Shown here: positions 31,841-44,827 of the stretch, in pieces
Position numbering within the stretch: the first letter of the stretch is position 1
Layout: each line of letters begins with the position of its first letter
Assembly: GCA_902702965.1 (NCBI GenBank)
Contig: CACRXP010000223.1
Span: forward strand, 750,899 to 814,898
Reading direction: 5' to 3'
Source: Spirometra erinaceieuropaei
Taxonomy: Eukaryota > Platyhelminthes > Cestoda > Diphyllobothriidea > Diphyllobothriidae
DNA length: 64,000 nucleotides
Made by a program: the position numbers and the translations under genes
Notes under the pieces: generated by a model
What the model was told of the DNA's origin: nothing
Seen by the model: the letters and a program-made list of their open reading frames with translations, nothing else
The model's database searches: none

Positions 31841-32830
31841 ATCCCGCTTCACAGGAACAAGTGAATGAGTAAATACACATCGATGTGACCTGCAACGGTG
31901 GTTGGTCTTTGCCCTCCAAGCATAGGAGGGGAGAGTTTGCGAAACACGTAAATTCGCCAGGAGGAAGGCGCTACTGATCGCTGTCTTCCGGCGCTGTCTT
32001 AGTAGGTTGCTTGTTGCGTCCCCTTGAAAAGGCAGTCTTATAAACAAGTGTTTATTTTCTGCAGTTGCCATGGCAAACTTAGCAGAGCACCCCATAATAT
32101 TTCGGAGGGTAAATATCTCTGGATACCCGTTTTCGCGGGGTGTGTTCCGGAGCTGCTGGAGGTCTGCCTCACGCTCAGGAGAGCAGGTACGCCGCACTGT
32201 AGCTGCCAATCCCTGGATCAAATCGTACTTAGTATCTAGGGGGACAAAACTGAAAATTAATGTATTGTCCCCTCCAAGTTTTTTTTATGAATACCCTACG
32301 TTGAATAGATCTATCCTCTTGTCTGTGCAGAAGGACATCTAGGAATGCGATTTGGTTATCTGCCGCACATTGCGGAGGTCTTTAGTAGGGGGTGTGCACT
32401 GTTAAACTCTTGGACCAGGACGTCTGTGCCGGTGGTGAGATCTGTCAAGCTGAAAATACCATCCACGTACCGACCGTCGGGGTCAAGGTTATAAATACTA
32501 TCTTGTAATCTTGTTTTTGACTTCGCCCATGAAAACACTTGCGAGGAACGGACTGTCTATTTGCCTGTGTAGTTGATCATTGCAGAGAAACCAAACATTT
32601 TGCGTGTCAGGTGTCAGTAGCTTTTTCAACGTTTCCACTGTCATATTTGTCGGGTATTCCGTATTCCGGATAGTGTCATAGAGGTAGTTTACTGCTTCTT
32701 CTTCTGCTACGTCAAATGATAGTATCCTCCCTCCGTCAACCACGATATTCTTGATAGCCTCAACAAACTCAAAGGAGTCCTTCCAACTTCGAGGATACAA
32801 ATCACTGCAGCAACTTTATTTCTTCGACTA
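31840..32830 (-). pseudogene. Penelope-like element, second lineage, degenerate
   Basis: Minus strand, from right to left: SWKDSFEFVEAIKNIVVDGG and ILSFDV (RT motif with catalytic Asp), NVWFLCNDQLHRQID with the following AMGSP motif deleted, and LASVFMGEVKN. Then, after frame changes, ERRADLQQLRNT-like PEREADLQQLRNTPRENGYP, LFIRLPFQGDATSNLL and a decayed nuclease linker. The sequence differs from the PLE at 23.9 kb, so a separate family. No GIY-YIG motif could be read. Confidence 0.75.
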
Positions 32831-33084
32831 ACCATTTTGCAATGGCGTAATAGGGCGACTTCCGGAAGGGATCGGTTACGCTGTCCTAGTTCCAAGTGTA
32901 AGCGCAAGGTGGGCATTGAAATTAACGTAAGCCGAACGGGGATGCTGAAATCGTTGGTGGGAAAGCAGTCGAGACTGAAACGAAAAAGACAACCTGATGT
33001 ATGACAACTCTGCCGCGAGATTGAAGCAAGCCCAGAATCCCCGCAAAAGAGCAGGGTGACAGGACACGCAGGGTAGCAATGCTT

Positions 33085-33390
33085 TAAACATAATGTTAAA
33101 CCTAACCGTAACCCCAAAAGTAAACCTAATCCTTAACACAATTATCAATCTAGCTCTAATCCTAAACTTAACACTAAGCCTAACTCTAAACTAACCACAA
33201 GCCCTAGTTCTAAGCCTAGCCATAAGTCTGTCCCAAAATCCTAACTGTAAACCTATCCTAGCCCTAAACTTAACACCGAACGTAAATTTGAACCGCAACC
33301 CAAACCCTAACTCAAACCGAAATCCCTAAATTTGACACACACACTAACCTTGAACTCATTTCTCAGCCTGACACTAACCTACCTCTAAAC
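33085..33390. repeat. Degenerate CCTAA-type (telomere-like) tandem array
   Basis: About 300 bp made mostly of CCTAAN, CTTAAC and CCCTAA units with many substitutions. Units such as CCCTAA match the flatworm/vertebrate telomere repeat TTAGGG on the opposite strand. Too diverged to be a working telomere. Confidence 0.75.
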
Positions 33391-33559
33391 CGAAACATCA
33401 GGTTGCCCCTCTTCATCCCCAATAACAATTTCAACATCCACCTTTGGCTTACTTTACTTGCAATGTCTACATTGCGCTTACAACTGGGATCAGGACCGAC
33501 CCCTATCGGACTTCCTCACATCCAAGATTGGACTTAGGGGTAGCCCGTGTTTGTGAATT

Positions 33560-33980
33560 TTTGGGAGGCCTTGTATCCCGGGTATTATCGTGCTCACAGG
33601 TCTCAGTTGCTCATGTCCTTTGTCAAACAAATGACCTTTGTGCCTTACGCTCCATCTATCGTACCCCTTCCCCCACCCTCTGGGACTCAGTGTCAAGAGA
33701 GAGGTAAGAAAACCAGAGGCGGGATCGGACGCAAGTGGCTGGCACGACGTGAGCCTTGGCCCAGACGTGCCACCACACCCCCTATTCTACGCACAAAGGA
33801 CCAGGATTTCACAAGAAGGAAAAGGTGACGGCTCGGATCCAAACTTTTTGGGAACGCCATGAAGGCCAATATTAAGAGGGAACCATTGCAGCCTAACTAA
33901 TGTCCTGAAGATGACCGGGTCATCCCGTGGCAGTTGGCAGTCTTCCAGTCCACGACTTGCAGCTCGTCGTGATAGATTGA
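33560..33980 (+). repeat. RTE 5'-region repeat (family C), diverged copy
   Basis: Shares with the other copies the order CTGGGACTCAGTGTCAAGA, a G-rich GCAAGTGGCTGGC and GACGTGCCACCACACCCCCT. Its end (CCATGAAGGCCAATATTAAG to CGTGATAGATTG) aligns with 55108-55245. Confidence 0.65.
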
Positions 33981-33984
33981 GGAG

Positions 33985-34075
33985 CAGAATGATCTTACCG
34001 ACAAAGACAAGGGAGACTGGAATGGTCATTTCTGGCTTATTAGCCGTCGTCATTCGGTAATATCGCTAATATCAT
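33985..34075 (-). mobile_element. SINE A 3' body, minus strand
   Basis: The reverse complement reads GGCTAATAAGCCAGAAATGACCATTCCAGTC followed by TCCCTTGTCTTTGTCGGTAAGATCATTCTG, the body and 3' end of SINE A. Confidence 0.7.
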
Positions 34076-34270
34076 TCTGCCCACATCATGTACCGCTGTG
34101 CGGCTGCTGGTTGGGCTCGAGAGAGAGTCCATAAGGCACAACGGAACGAGTGAGTTCCCTACCCGATTCAGGAGCGTCATACTTATCATCGTGAGAGCGT
34201 CCACCTCGCCCTCTTTCCTCTCTCTCCGAGACACCGGTCCACAGTCCGGGGTCAGTCAAGCAACTCGCAC

Positions 34271-34698
34271 TTAGACTGGGAGAGTCGGTTGGCAGTCAAT
34301 AACGACCCGTCTGCGAGTGCTGCACACGCGACCCGTCCCCCCCCTCCCCATACGCCAGGATTTCATGCAAGACGGGTGGATCGCTCGGATCTCATACAGC
34401 AAAGGAGCAACATAGGAGGGGGTTGAAAAACACACTTCCCTCTTACGTGAGAGGTGCCTAGCTCGTCCCTTACAGTGTGAAGTGTCGGATTTGTCTATGC
34501 GTTGATGGGGAAATGCGTAATGATGTGATTTAGTCTGCGGTGGTGTACCACAAACATGTGACCGAGTAGGTCCATGCGATGGCCGAATGTACGAGGGCAA
34601 TGCGGACAGTTAAAGCGATGACGATGGGCGTTGACAGAGACAGACCTGCTGGCGTTCTGTGATATGTGGTATAATTTCGCTATCCTATAGTGTCGCAA
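34271..34698 (-). pseudogene. RTE-like element C-terminal C2H2 zinc-finger tail
   Basis: Minus strand: RFNCPHCPRTFGHRMDLLGH with C-x2-C and a following H-x5-H makes a C2H2 finger. This finger plus the R-x-G/D-L-x-G-H core is what terminates RTE-like polyproteins in tapeworms (recognised from memory, not searched). After a frameshift, the downstream His/Ser-rich segment and stop follow. No RT is attached, so a 3' fragment. Confidence 0.65.
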
Positions 34699-34699
34699 G

Positions 34700-37600
34700 G
34701 TCGACTTGCAGCCGACTGTTAAGCATGTCGATTATGTGCTAAAGAGTCCTTCGGCACCCCAACTTTCATTTTGGGTGACCCAGTTCACGAGTCTTTGCAA
34801 GGCAGCTAATAAACTGACCTATGCATTCTCTATAGCAGGGCCTCCATGCGTGCGATACGCCAGGAGTTTTCGTCGGATAGGGCAACCTTATCGAAATTTA
34901 GACCAAGTATGCGACACTAATTCGACTTCTCATTTGTCCTCAGAATCGCCAGTATCCCTTGGCTGAAGTCTCGTCTGTAGACCTTTAATCGGGCTAATTT
35001 TTAGGTTTACTGGACGCCATTTTAATGCATCTTCTACGTTTGCTTAATGCATGCATTCTAAGTGATCTTTGTGCTCAAAAACATAATTTTCAGGGTAGAA
35101 TCGGGCGCAACCTTGACTTTCGGCGTTGCAATCGGACAAATTCGCGGCCTCAGTCATGCTACTCAAGTGTTTGAGAATCGACGAACCGAGCTTGGACAGA
35201 AGCGGTGCAACTGCATGAAGAGTCCGGTTGGCGTTCCACGCGTAATTGTGGCTCGTTCTACTTGTACTCACCCACCCCACCTTCCAAACCTGCTAGTTTT
35301 CCTCTTATGGTGGAGCCTTTTCGCCACCATTCGATCGTGGAGGTGCATTTATGGGTAAGACAGAAGTTTGATCGTTATCATCGGCGAAGGTGCCTGAAAT
35401 CCTACTAGAACAGCTCGCTGGCTCCTCACTATCCCTAATGGGAAAAGTTCTTCGGATGTGGCGCGAGCTTAACTCCGAAATGTCCCCTGTTCTACCGGCA
35501 AACTTGAGGTCTGCGAGTTTTAGCTCTTCGGTGGCTGCACGGCCTGTTAATTTGTCCGTTAAGCGCGGCAGTAACCACCACTACTATGAGGGGGAAAAGG
35601 TGACATGCGTTTGAGATGAACTACAGTCAGGGCGGCTTCCGCCTCTCTGACAACGCTCTTTCCCGCCAAACGGCTCGTGTAGCAATGATAAAGCCAGGTC
35701 AGGGTGACTGAAGATGGACTTGACGCACAAACGCCGTCTAATTTCCCTCTGCAGAGCTGGCTTTTGCCGACTGGTCCAGCCAGGCTATACACGCACAGTC
35801 TCATTCGGTAGGATCGGACATGTTAGCCACCATACTCTTGTCTAAATCTCTAGGCGAAACGGTTACCAGTCTCCGTCCTGAGAGGACCGGGTGATAGTTT
35901 AAAAGCCCGTCAAATTGTTTATAATGGTATGTGAGAGGTGGCGTGGAAACGGAGTCCTCGGAGTCGACTTCACTCCATCCCAAACACTAGTCCACTGTCC
36001 GAGCCGATCAGCCATCTGATGCGTAGGTTGGACTTAAACGGTTGGCGACATCAGCCTACGCATAGACGTGCTCCCGCACTCCCTCCCAAACTGTGGCATT
36101 CGTTATGAGCCACAGTCCGGACAAACCATGCCGTACTCTAACTTGGCCCCCCAAAGCTCTCCCGTGTCGCCCGTCGTGAGAAAAACCCAATTAGTACACC
36201 ATGACATTCGTGTGAGACTGAATCCATCAAATTTACAACCCCCCTGGATAGCAACCCTCTCTGTCAATGGTCCATTAAGCAAAGGACATGCCAACATGTC
36301 ACACTCCTAGTCAACTGCATTGATGAATACCTGCCAAATATTCCGTGTGAGCCTCTTCCCTGCAAATCTAACTCTGTCGACTTCCCAACGGGTGAGGCCG
36401 ACGGGTGTTTGCGTATAGCATCTTGCTGTTAACTTCAGTCCGCTGGATTTCCCTTAGGCGGTTCAGGGTTCCCGCACTTACTGTCTACGTGGCGTATGTA
36501 CCCGCGGCAAGTAGGAGGAATTTGATTCCTCTTTAACTCTCCGCTCATTATATCCGATAGACCGGTTTCTGGACGGCCGTGGTTTTGTCGCATTTTTGTA
36601 TGTATGAGTCGACCGAAGGATAGTCGAATGCCTTTGGCCGCTTTCTCTTGCACTACATCACCGGTCACAAAAGAAAAAACAGTACCAAGAAACCAGTTGG
36701 ATTGGCCGCGAGCACTTTACATTTATGCAGCTTCCGGGTCACTGGTTAATCCATTCCCCTCGTGAGGTCAGTGCAAGGAGGTCTCCAGTCCGGAGCTCTG
36801 AAATCCTCAAGAAGTGCACAATGGTCGGGTCGTACCGTCAGGATTAGGATTAGCAGTTAACCCTGTTGTATCGCTAGAAATGGCCGATTCGAAAAGTGAA
36901 CTCAAGGTGCAGCTTGTAGAGCTTTCTGCATCCGGCGCTTAGGACCCATGTTTTATTTCTTGAAAAAGCGTCCTGCAGAGTTAAAATAGACACTACTGAA
37001 CTCCCAAGTACAATCACGTGATTACTGCCTCTCATTCTCCCGCATTCCTAAAATAATAATTACTACACTACTGGCAGGCCAGGAATACCCTACTCTGATG
37101 AAAACGATCATGGGAGTCACTACTTGTAATTTGTTCGTTAGTTCTGAAAAAGGACTATTTGTGACTGCCAGCTCCTCATCAGATTTAAGAAGCACTCCTC
37201 GGTTGACGTATTTATAAACATAGGGTTTGATAAGTTTGGAAGGGATTGTGGTTTCCTAAAACCCGTTTGTGAAACATTTGTACCAAAATGCCACACTGAA
37301 GTTAAACAGACGTGTGTCTTTGGGCATCGACCAACTTGCAGATTAAGTAGGGCTGACCGATGTTGGAAGCAGCGTAGTAGGGGTGAAGGTCGATGAATTT
37401 TAAAAATTCAGTTTTTTCAGTGGTGGAAGCTCTTACCGTTGTGTAAAGATTTTTCGGAATACGATTACGTCAGTGTTGCATATAAATTTACAGTGGAATT
37501 TAATACTGTTTTTGCTCCTTCTGCTTTTCTTTAATGGCGACGCAAGTATGACATGTTAAGCGTTTTAAGGGGGGTTAACCAGGGTCAAGCCATGCGAAAT

Positions 37601-40600
37601 CAGTGTTTGTTGATCTGACTTGACTGGTCACTCGAAGGACTGCGGACCTTTCGTTTGGCCCCGCAATCCCTGTCTTACGACTTCGCAAATGATAACATGA
37701 CGACGAGTAACCAGTACTTGATTAATCACGAATGCAGGGGGAATTTGGACAGCCGTAGCCGGCTTATTTGCAGTCGTCTACACTCGGCCTGCGGTTGACA
37801 GATGTCCGCCTGGCAACCGTGAGTGTGACATTTCATGAATAAATGAATTTATTGATTGCCCTCTTTGGTCATAACCACAGCGTCGTCACGGCTCCTTCCG
37901 AAAATAACGAATATGGATTACTGACTTAAGACGGTCTGCCCGGATTCAACCAATCACCGGCACCCATCAGAAAAATATGGCGTTCATGAGACTCTTCCCT
38001 CACGTTTATTAGGAGCATCTACGTTTACCAAACCGATTTGGATCGTCGAAAGTTCGGTTTGTTTGTGGCGTTGTGGGTAAATCCAACTCAGAGGATGGAT
38101 TCCATCTGAACTTACTGTGTTCTTAGGCAGGAGGAATTGTTAAGGGCGCCTTGTCAAAGTTTACTTATAGTCCACCTGCATGGCCTCCAGACTTTCCGCT
38201 CGCGACGCAAATTTTTGATAATCTTTCCTTCCGACGACCCCGTTTGTTTGAAATGTAATTATGAGAGGGGACGTTGGAAGTGGAACAATATAATTAGTTT
38301 ATGCAGTATAAGCATTCTTGAAGTATGGATTTTGAAGATACGCCTTCTTGTCACGTTTCCCGCACACTTAAATCCATAATATTTATTTTAAACGTGTGCG
38401 AAAGTTGCTTAAAAAATCCTTTCATCACGCATAAATAGTCTATCACTGCTCTGGTATTGTGCAACCAACTCTCTACCTCATCTCACTTATGCCACATCGA
38501 CCACTAAGCTGGTCCTATTCGTCCCTGTTGACTTTTAGCATAAGAAACTTTAGTTTTCTTGTGGACATATGTGTTGGTTGAGGTGCACTTACGCCATACG
38601 TCAGTTTACAAGGGTGAAAATATGAACGCTCTTATCTCTGATACCCACGTTTTAATCTCTGAGCTGAAAACTTCTTTCGAAAGATCGCGCGGGACAAGTG
38701 GGTAGTAAAGAAAAACAGAAAGTATTTTTACCACCAGCCTTTGCGTCTGTTCCACGGGTTTAACGTAGCGCGAGTGCGCAAGAATGCTTTAGTTGCTCTA
38801 ACCGGAGTAGCCCTTGTGGGATTTAGGAATCACCAAGTTGGAAGCGACGCAAGTCCGTCCACTCGTGCGTCGAAACCAACGTCCGACCGCAGAAGACATT
38901 GCATAACCCTTGAGAAAGACAGGGACTCTCACAGACTGGGTTAGCGGCATTAACCGATAAATTTCCCCGAACACCTGTTCGTCAGGAGCATATGTTTAGA
39001 GAAAATGACCAACTTTTACATGTCTACTACTTGCTTTTCGGGTAGGAATTTAGCCTTGTTCGATGAGGTCTCCCGACGTTTTGGTTTCTGCATTTCCGAA
39101 TTTTCCGCAAGAAAATTCACTGGTGTCACTCGGCGCTGGTTCCCTCTAGCCCGTCTTGAATATGCCATTAATCAACGTCCTTTTTGCATCTCATGACGAA
39201 AATATCCACAGTTTTTTGTACGTCGTTTGAAGCTTAAGAATGATGGCCAGTCAGTAGTGAATGCCGCTTGACTGTGAATGATCTGTACCGACAGGCGATG
39301 CCCACGAATTTCGCTTTCAACCACTTCACGTTGCCTTCTAGCGTCGACGTTAGGTCTGATAATTGGTGTACAGTTTTCGAACCAAGCTTCGATTGTTGTC
39401 AGACTTATTTTTCTTTTTGATACAAAGGATTTGGCCTATTATGAGAGAACACCAGCGTGTACTTCTTTTCTTCCTATCAAATCTCACATCACTACAATGT
39501 ATTCGTCTGGATTTAGAGAATACAGTTCGCCTATCGGTTGTCTGTTTTTCTACATGATCAGATTGACTTCGAATGGCTGCTGCATTTAGGCCTTCAAGTG
39601 CTAGATGTACGTTACTAACGTTATTAGACAGACTGGACTCACCGAGTCCATCACATGCTTCGATTGGATCAATTGATGCTGGAATTGTGTGGGCGAATAA
39701 TTACATTTCTCCATTACCTGAGGGGTCTTGCTTACTTGATGGCAAATTCAAGTGAGACTGCATGGCCGAAGGAATACCCATCTGGTCTTATCTCGGGTAG
39801 CCTTGCAAATTATTTTAATGAAGTGGTTTTGATTTTTACGCAGAAATTTGAAATATTATCATCCGTGAATGGATTTTAAAAAGACGAAGGTGACAAGGCA
39901 TGCAAAATTTAATGAATTCAAAGAATTTTATGTAGCCATCCCCTTCGATTGCCATATCGTGCCTTTTGGGTTGAATCGCTGGCTTTAAGTGTGTGCACTG
40001 ACCTCTGACGAACAAGAAGTCGCTGGAGGCTGTGGGGCTACTGAATTCTATGTATTTCGACAACTTCTCTATAGTGCCCGAGCCACGTAAGGGGAAGGGC
40101 TGGGCTTCTTCCTGTATACGACAGTCTGTATATGCTTCCTTAATGTTTCTGTCGGATCGTGCGCCTTCTGGGTCAGAACCCTGAAAACAAGTGTGAAGTG
40201 AGCTCATTGTCCTCAAAGCGCAAGCGCATACACGTAGAATAGATTAACAATAAGAACGTTTATTGGAAATATAACAACACGTGGTAACTATTTCGGTTCC
40301 GGTTTCTTCCCAAATTCCTCCTTCCGGGCGGCCTCTTGACTAGGCCTTTCACATCCTTACAACGCGGTAACTAAAAATCAAGTTCGAAAAACAAGTAAGT
40401 CAAAAAAGAACAAGATTGGCAAGGGCACATTCAAACAACAAGTCCGGGTTGCTTTTCTACATCCCCGTGTTCAAATGTATTTGGGAAAGCAGTGCTTCCG
40501 GCTATTTACTGTTGCATTTCGTACTCTCGAGTCATTTACTGTTATCCATAAACCATGTTCAGCTATTGATGATGCCATCAAAACAAACGGATTGGAGGCC

Positions 40601-42041
40601 GCGCTACTGCTACATCTGCGCATTTCCCACTCATTACTGGTTGTCCACTTTAATGCCCCAAAATAGGCTGCAATGCTGATGTCCGCACCAAAACTGCGAA
40701 CCAGGTTGGCTCATGTCATGTTCTCCTAAGGGTTCGCCAACTGGGAGCGACTCTTGACGTTTGCCGTACACACGTGTAGTCAGTTCAATCTTCGCGAGCG
40801 ACCAAGTCCACCGCGTGTCCCGCAGTATGCCGACTGCAGGGGAGGTGACTTACGAAGCGCCTGCCGCACTCTCTCCCCCCGTATCAAGACTGAATCTGAA
40901 AGACCGGAGCGCGCTGAAGTGCAGTAGCTGAGAGGGCCAAACAGTCGTCTATGTGCGCCGTGCATGATGGGCCAGGTTTCCACAGAATCAAAGCAGGAGA
41001 TTAACTCGGATCCCGTCAAGTTTGCAGTGTCATAGAGACCACAAAAGAGTGCGCCAGGGCGGCCTGAATCTCAGTCCGGACATGCACACATAGGACGGGC
41101 TGTGAGGACCAAGTTATACCGTCGGTGTCGGCCTTCCAAGTCATCACTTTTGACGCACTGTGATGGTTTCAAAACGCCTCTGATTTATAAAACTTAGGAA
41201 AGCACCATAGTTTCGTGGGGTAGAGCCCTCAAAGTCGGATTCACTTTCTCGTGTACCCGTTGACTGTTCGAGTTTGCCAGCCATCTGATGCTGGAATTGG
41301 ATTCAAGTGGCTGAAAGCGCCCAACAGCTCGTTTACGCGTGCCACACACAACCCCGTTTTGACGGGCTTTCACAAAAGAGGGGCAGCTCAGAGTTCAGAT
41401 GCATGAGACTGCGCGCACGGCATGCGCCGGACCGAAGCTCGCCCTGTCCATCGCTGTATCCAACCCAATCACCAGTCGACTAACAGGATCGCATAGGCCA
41501 CTGGTCCCTGGGAGAGGTAAGAACGAGAGGATTCAACACTGACGTACCCTTTTGCAAGGCATTCCAACGCATTCTGTGCTCCATTATATCTGATAGGCCT
41601 TCAACTTGCCTGACGCTCTAATTATCGAAATCTGCAGGACTGGTACCTGCTAATGATCGCCCTATGTACTTAATTGTGCTAGAAGGTTCGTTAGGGGAAA
41701 TTCAGGCGGCCGAGATGACTGAATTACACTTCTGGTATTAACTCACACTTTTGATCGCTGCTTGAGCTTCGTTTGTCAGCCATGTTCGGCAAGTTGTCAT
41801 TACGTCAAACCTAGAACCTCAAATAATACTGACGGCCATAATAGTAATAAATTTCATTAACGGAACCTCGCGGACACCCATAGTAAGGTATAGTAGTCAT
41901 TTGGTTTAGGCAATTTCGACTTACGGCGGCTGAGAATTTGTCAGTGAGTTTTTATTCGTGGCAGAATAGAATAAAGTTTGTTCTGTTGAGTATAAAGGTA
42001 CATCCAGAGAAGTGCCGAGTTAAGTTGAACATTCAAAGCTA
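34700..42041. other. 7.3 kb without a recognised gene
   Basis: Short frames only, none with a domain motif. Diverged repeat material is likely: 37700-37790 shows a weak minus-strand SINE A body (AAATAAGCCGGCTACGGCTG), and 40760-41540 is a GC-rich stretch resembling the family C repeats in composition. Nothing firm. Confidence 0.4.
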
Positions 42042-42984
42042 CAGTCAATGACCGATGTTATTAAATGTACACCGCGATTCTGAAGTGTGTTTTCTATTAT
42101 AAAATATTGTTTTTTTGGGGTTTTAATATTTATTATCATTCAGCATAATCACAAAATGCTTCAACCACGCCAGGATACTGGCATTTGAGTGCATTTCTTC
42201 TCGGTCGTCCACAAAACTTCTGTCTATAAAAAAACGACTAGTAATATATTACGAACATTTCCACTGGTTTTCACTGTCCTTATAAATTCAGGCACGTCTT
42301 ATAGAAGATATGGCCAAAATATCCTTTTTGTAACGGTGTGCTGGGAAATCATGTCTTTTAAAAACATAATGCTCGAAGTTTTTGCAATTTCCGAATAATT
42401 TGAAACCTGACCTGTCACTCCATTTACCCCTAGAGTTGACGAACTACAAGTGGCATGCTTCTCGCGTAAGGAGAATGACAGGTTCTTCAGTGTTGTTCAA
42501 AATATGCCATATGGAGGTCACGAGATTTCGCAGTGGATATAAGCTATATTGTACACCTCATAGGAAATATGACTAAACGTACAGATACGATGCTACCTGA
42601 AGTGACATTTCGCGGTCATAAAAATCTCATAAGTCCTAATTCTTCGCCTGAATTCTAACCTTTTTGGAAGTAAATTGGAAGAGGACTTAATTCGCTATCG
42701 AGTAAGCAGCTAAAGAATATTTGTAAGTATATTTTTTTCAAAATTTATTTGAATATACAGCAGCATGGAAAATAAGTCGAAAAAACTAATACTATATGCG
42801 TAATCATATTTTTTCAAGTGTTTTTTTGGTTGTCGGCCGGAACCAAGCGCATTCTGAAATCGGCTTTCTGTGTTTGGGATTGTGTTGCTAGATAATTAGT
42901 ATTACACTCCCATTCAAGTAATGTGTCCTAATCGAAAACGCGTTTCCGAATTTCGGTTGACATCTCTAAACAGTGGTTATCTTG
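42042..42984. mobile_element. Palindromic MITE, copy 4
   Basis: Starts CAGTCAATGACCGATGTTAT after TA and runs through the same landmarks (GATTATCATT-CAGCATAATC, AAATCATGTC, GAATATACAGCAGCATGGAA) to a decayed right terminus CTTG followed by TA at 42985-42986. More diverged than copy 1. Confidence 0.78.
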
Positions 42985-43029
42985 TATGCCTCTAAAACGT
43001 TTCATTGGGACTTCTGTGAGGCGTTTTAC

Positions 43030-43080
43030 GTCTTGAAGAAGAAGCCACGATCGCAGGGATCGTGTCTTCTTCTTCAAGAC
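43030..43080. repeat. 51-bp near-perfect hairpin from a PLE end
   Basis: Arms 43030-43052 and 43058-43080 (GTCTTGAAGAAGAAG...CACGATC) match at 22 of 23 positions around a 5-base loop. The same TTGAAGAAGGAGACACGATC motif occurs singly in the PLE fragment at 17213. The right flank CTTCCTGGGACTCGTCTCTT is PLE end sequence, so the hairpin is an inverted PLE terminus. Confidence 0.9.
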
Positions 43081-43110
43081 TGCTTCCTGGGACTCGTCTC
43101 TTCGCTTCTA

Positions 43111-44765
43111 TTGGCAAAGTTTTACGTCGCTATTTATCCCGTCCGACTGACCAAGAAAAATAATACGCACACAGAAAAAATTCATCATTTGCCTAGTTCA
43201 TTTCTATGCAGGTGTCGGCAGCAGAACCAAACTGTTGAATTATTCGGAATTTTCTAAAAATGCCCTCTATGCAATGATCTCAATAGGACACGGAATGCTC
43301 ACGGAAAAGGTGTAGAGATTCCAAAAGTTACCGTGTATTTTTAGCCTGGACGGCCTCGGCAACGGGTTAAATTATTAAGGAGGAACCCCTTCCTCTCGGA
43401 CGGTGATCATATATTGCGTGCTACACTGCGTCGTTGCTATTTTGGGCGGTCTTAAGGTGTGATATAATCTTTGCTCTAAAGGACTTGCCTTAAGACACAC
43501 ACCCCCGCACACGCGAGAATACTGGAGTTTGATAAGGATTTCTTCCTAAGAGCCATTTATTTGCCTGGTCTGATTTTCAATTTCCGACACCGCAGTACAA
43601 TCCCAGACCTCCGGTGTGTGTCGAAGTTCCGATAACAGGGCAAATAAAATTTCAGATCAGTTTGGAACGTGTTTGACAGCGTGAATTATTTGCGTAAAAT
43701 GTGCTACTCCTACTGTGGCCTTTCAAGTCGAATTGTTTTGAGGTCGTGTTTCCTACTGATGAAAGTGTATTTTCGTCTGAAAATCATCTCCATTAGATTA
43801 TGTGTTCTTTTACCTCGGTCTTCAAGTGGGAAGTAGCCCAGATTCACGGAAAACCTCAACTTCCGTGGCAGGATTCTCTATCTGTGTACCTCTGACGAGA
43901 TTAAAACATACCTTCATACTTTTTAAGTCTAACTGGAGCAATGAAAAAGTACGGCGTCGGTCAGCGGTAGTAGGCATGCCGACAAGGCTTTGAAGAAGCA
44001 AATGGTGTTCGGAAAATATGAACTTTAATCGTCAGTGTTCGAATAGTTAAGAAATGTCCTTCGTCAGATTAAATGACCTTTGTTTGATGGTGCACATCTT
44101 GCGTAAGCGGGCTTTTGGTTCTTCCAAGACCCCTTTTTATCAGCAAAAACTCTGTTTTCATGGAAGATCTGCTTAATTATTCCTTTTTCAACTTAATTTA
44201 ACAATTCGCAGTTGACAGTTTGACGGTGATCAGTCGCCCAAAAGTTAACGAGGTTGTCATTTTTCTGTTTTCTAATTCTTCTTCAGTTATACTCACCCTA
44301 TTTCATTTTGCAAATATACGGATAACGTTTAGTTCCTTGCTTGTACTGGACTCCTTTTCGAAGTTTCGCTTCGCGAAAAATGCGACTCTTTCTGAGTGAT
44401 CCGATGACCTTGTCAAATCACTTGTCTGTTTTCAGTCTAGCTTAGTTTGCTGTTTTGCACATTTTTTGTCGGAGACTTCCTACTTTTCGTGATTGTTGGA
44501 ATGTATCAGGAATTCCGATGCATACTGGAAAACGGCGTTGGGACAATTTTGATCAGGCCGCCATCGTTAATGAAGATTACGTGCGGTGATGACGTCCATT
44601 TCTTACAGTTGTTGGTTGGTCAGGTGTGTACTGTGATTTTTCAAAGTTTCCTGACTTTGGAAGAGGGGCGCGCAACGATCCGTTGTGGAATCCGCTCGTC
44701 CCATTGTGCCTTGGGGCTCCCTCCCTCGAGCTCCGCCAGCAGCCGAAGAGGGACCCCTAATATAG
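43111..44765. other. Intergenic, nothing assigned
   Basis: No coding motif. The open frame 44447-44863 runs into SINE A sequence and is not a gene. Confidence 0.4.
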
Positions 44766-44826
44766 GCAGAATAACATTACTTACAAAGAAGAGGGAGACT
44801 GTAGTAGCCATTTCTAGCCGGCAACG
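44766..44826 (-). mobile_element. SINE A 3' body, minus strand
   Basis: The reverse complement gives GGCTAGAAATGGCTACTACAGTC then TCCCTCTTCTTTGTAAGTAATGTTATTCTGCC, the SINE A body and end. It stands back to back with the plus-strand copy. Confidence 0.65.
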
Positions 44827-44827
44827 A

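Noticed and set aside
32707..33117. 136-codon minus-strand frame as a gene
   Set aside because: Overlaps the PLE RT relic in another frame and the telomere-like array; no motif.
33085..33390. CRISPR-like or satellite array
   Set aside because: Units are short degenerate CCTAA hexamers without spacers; telomere-like decay explains it.
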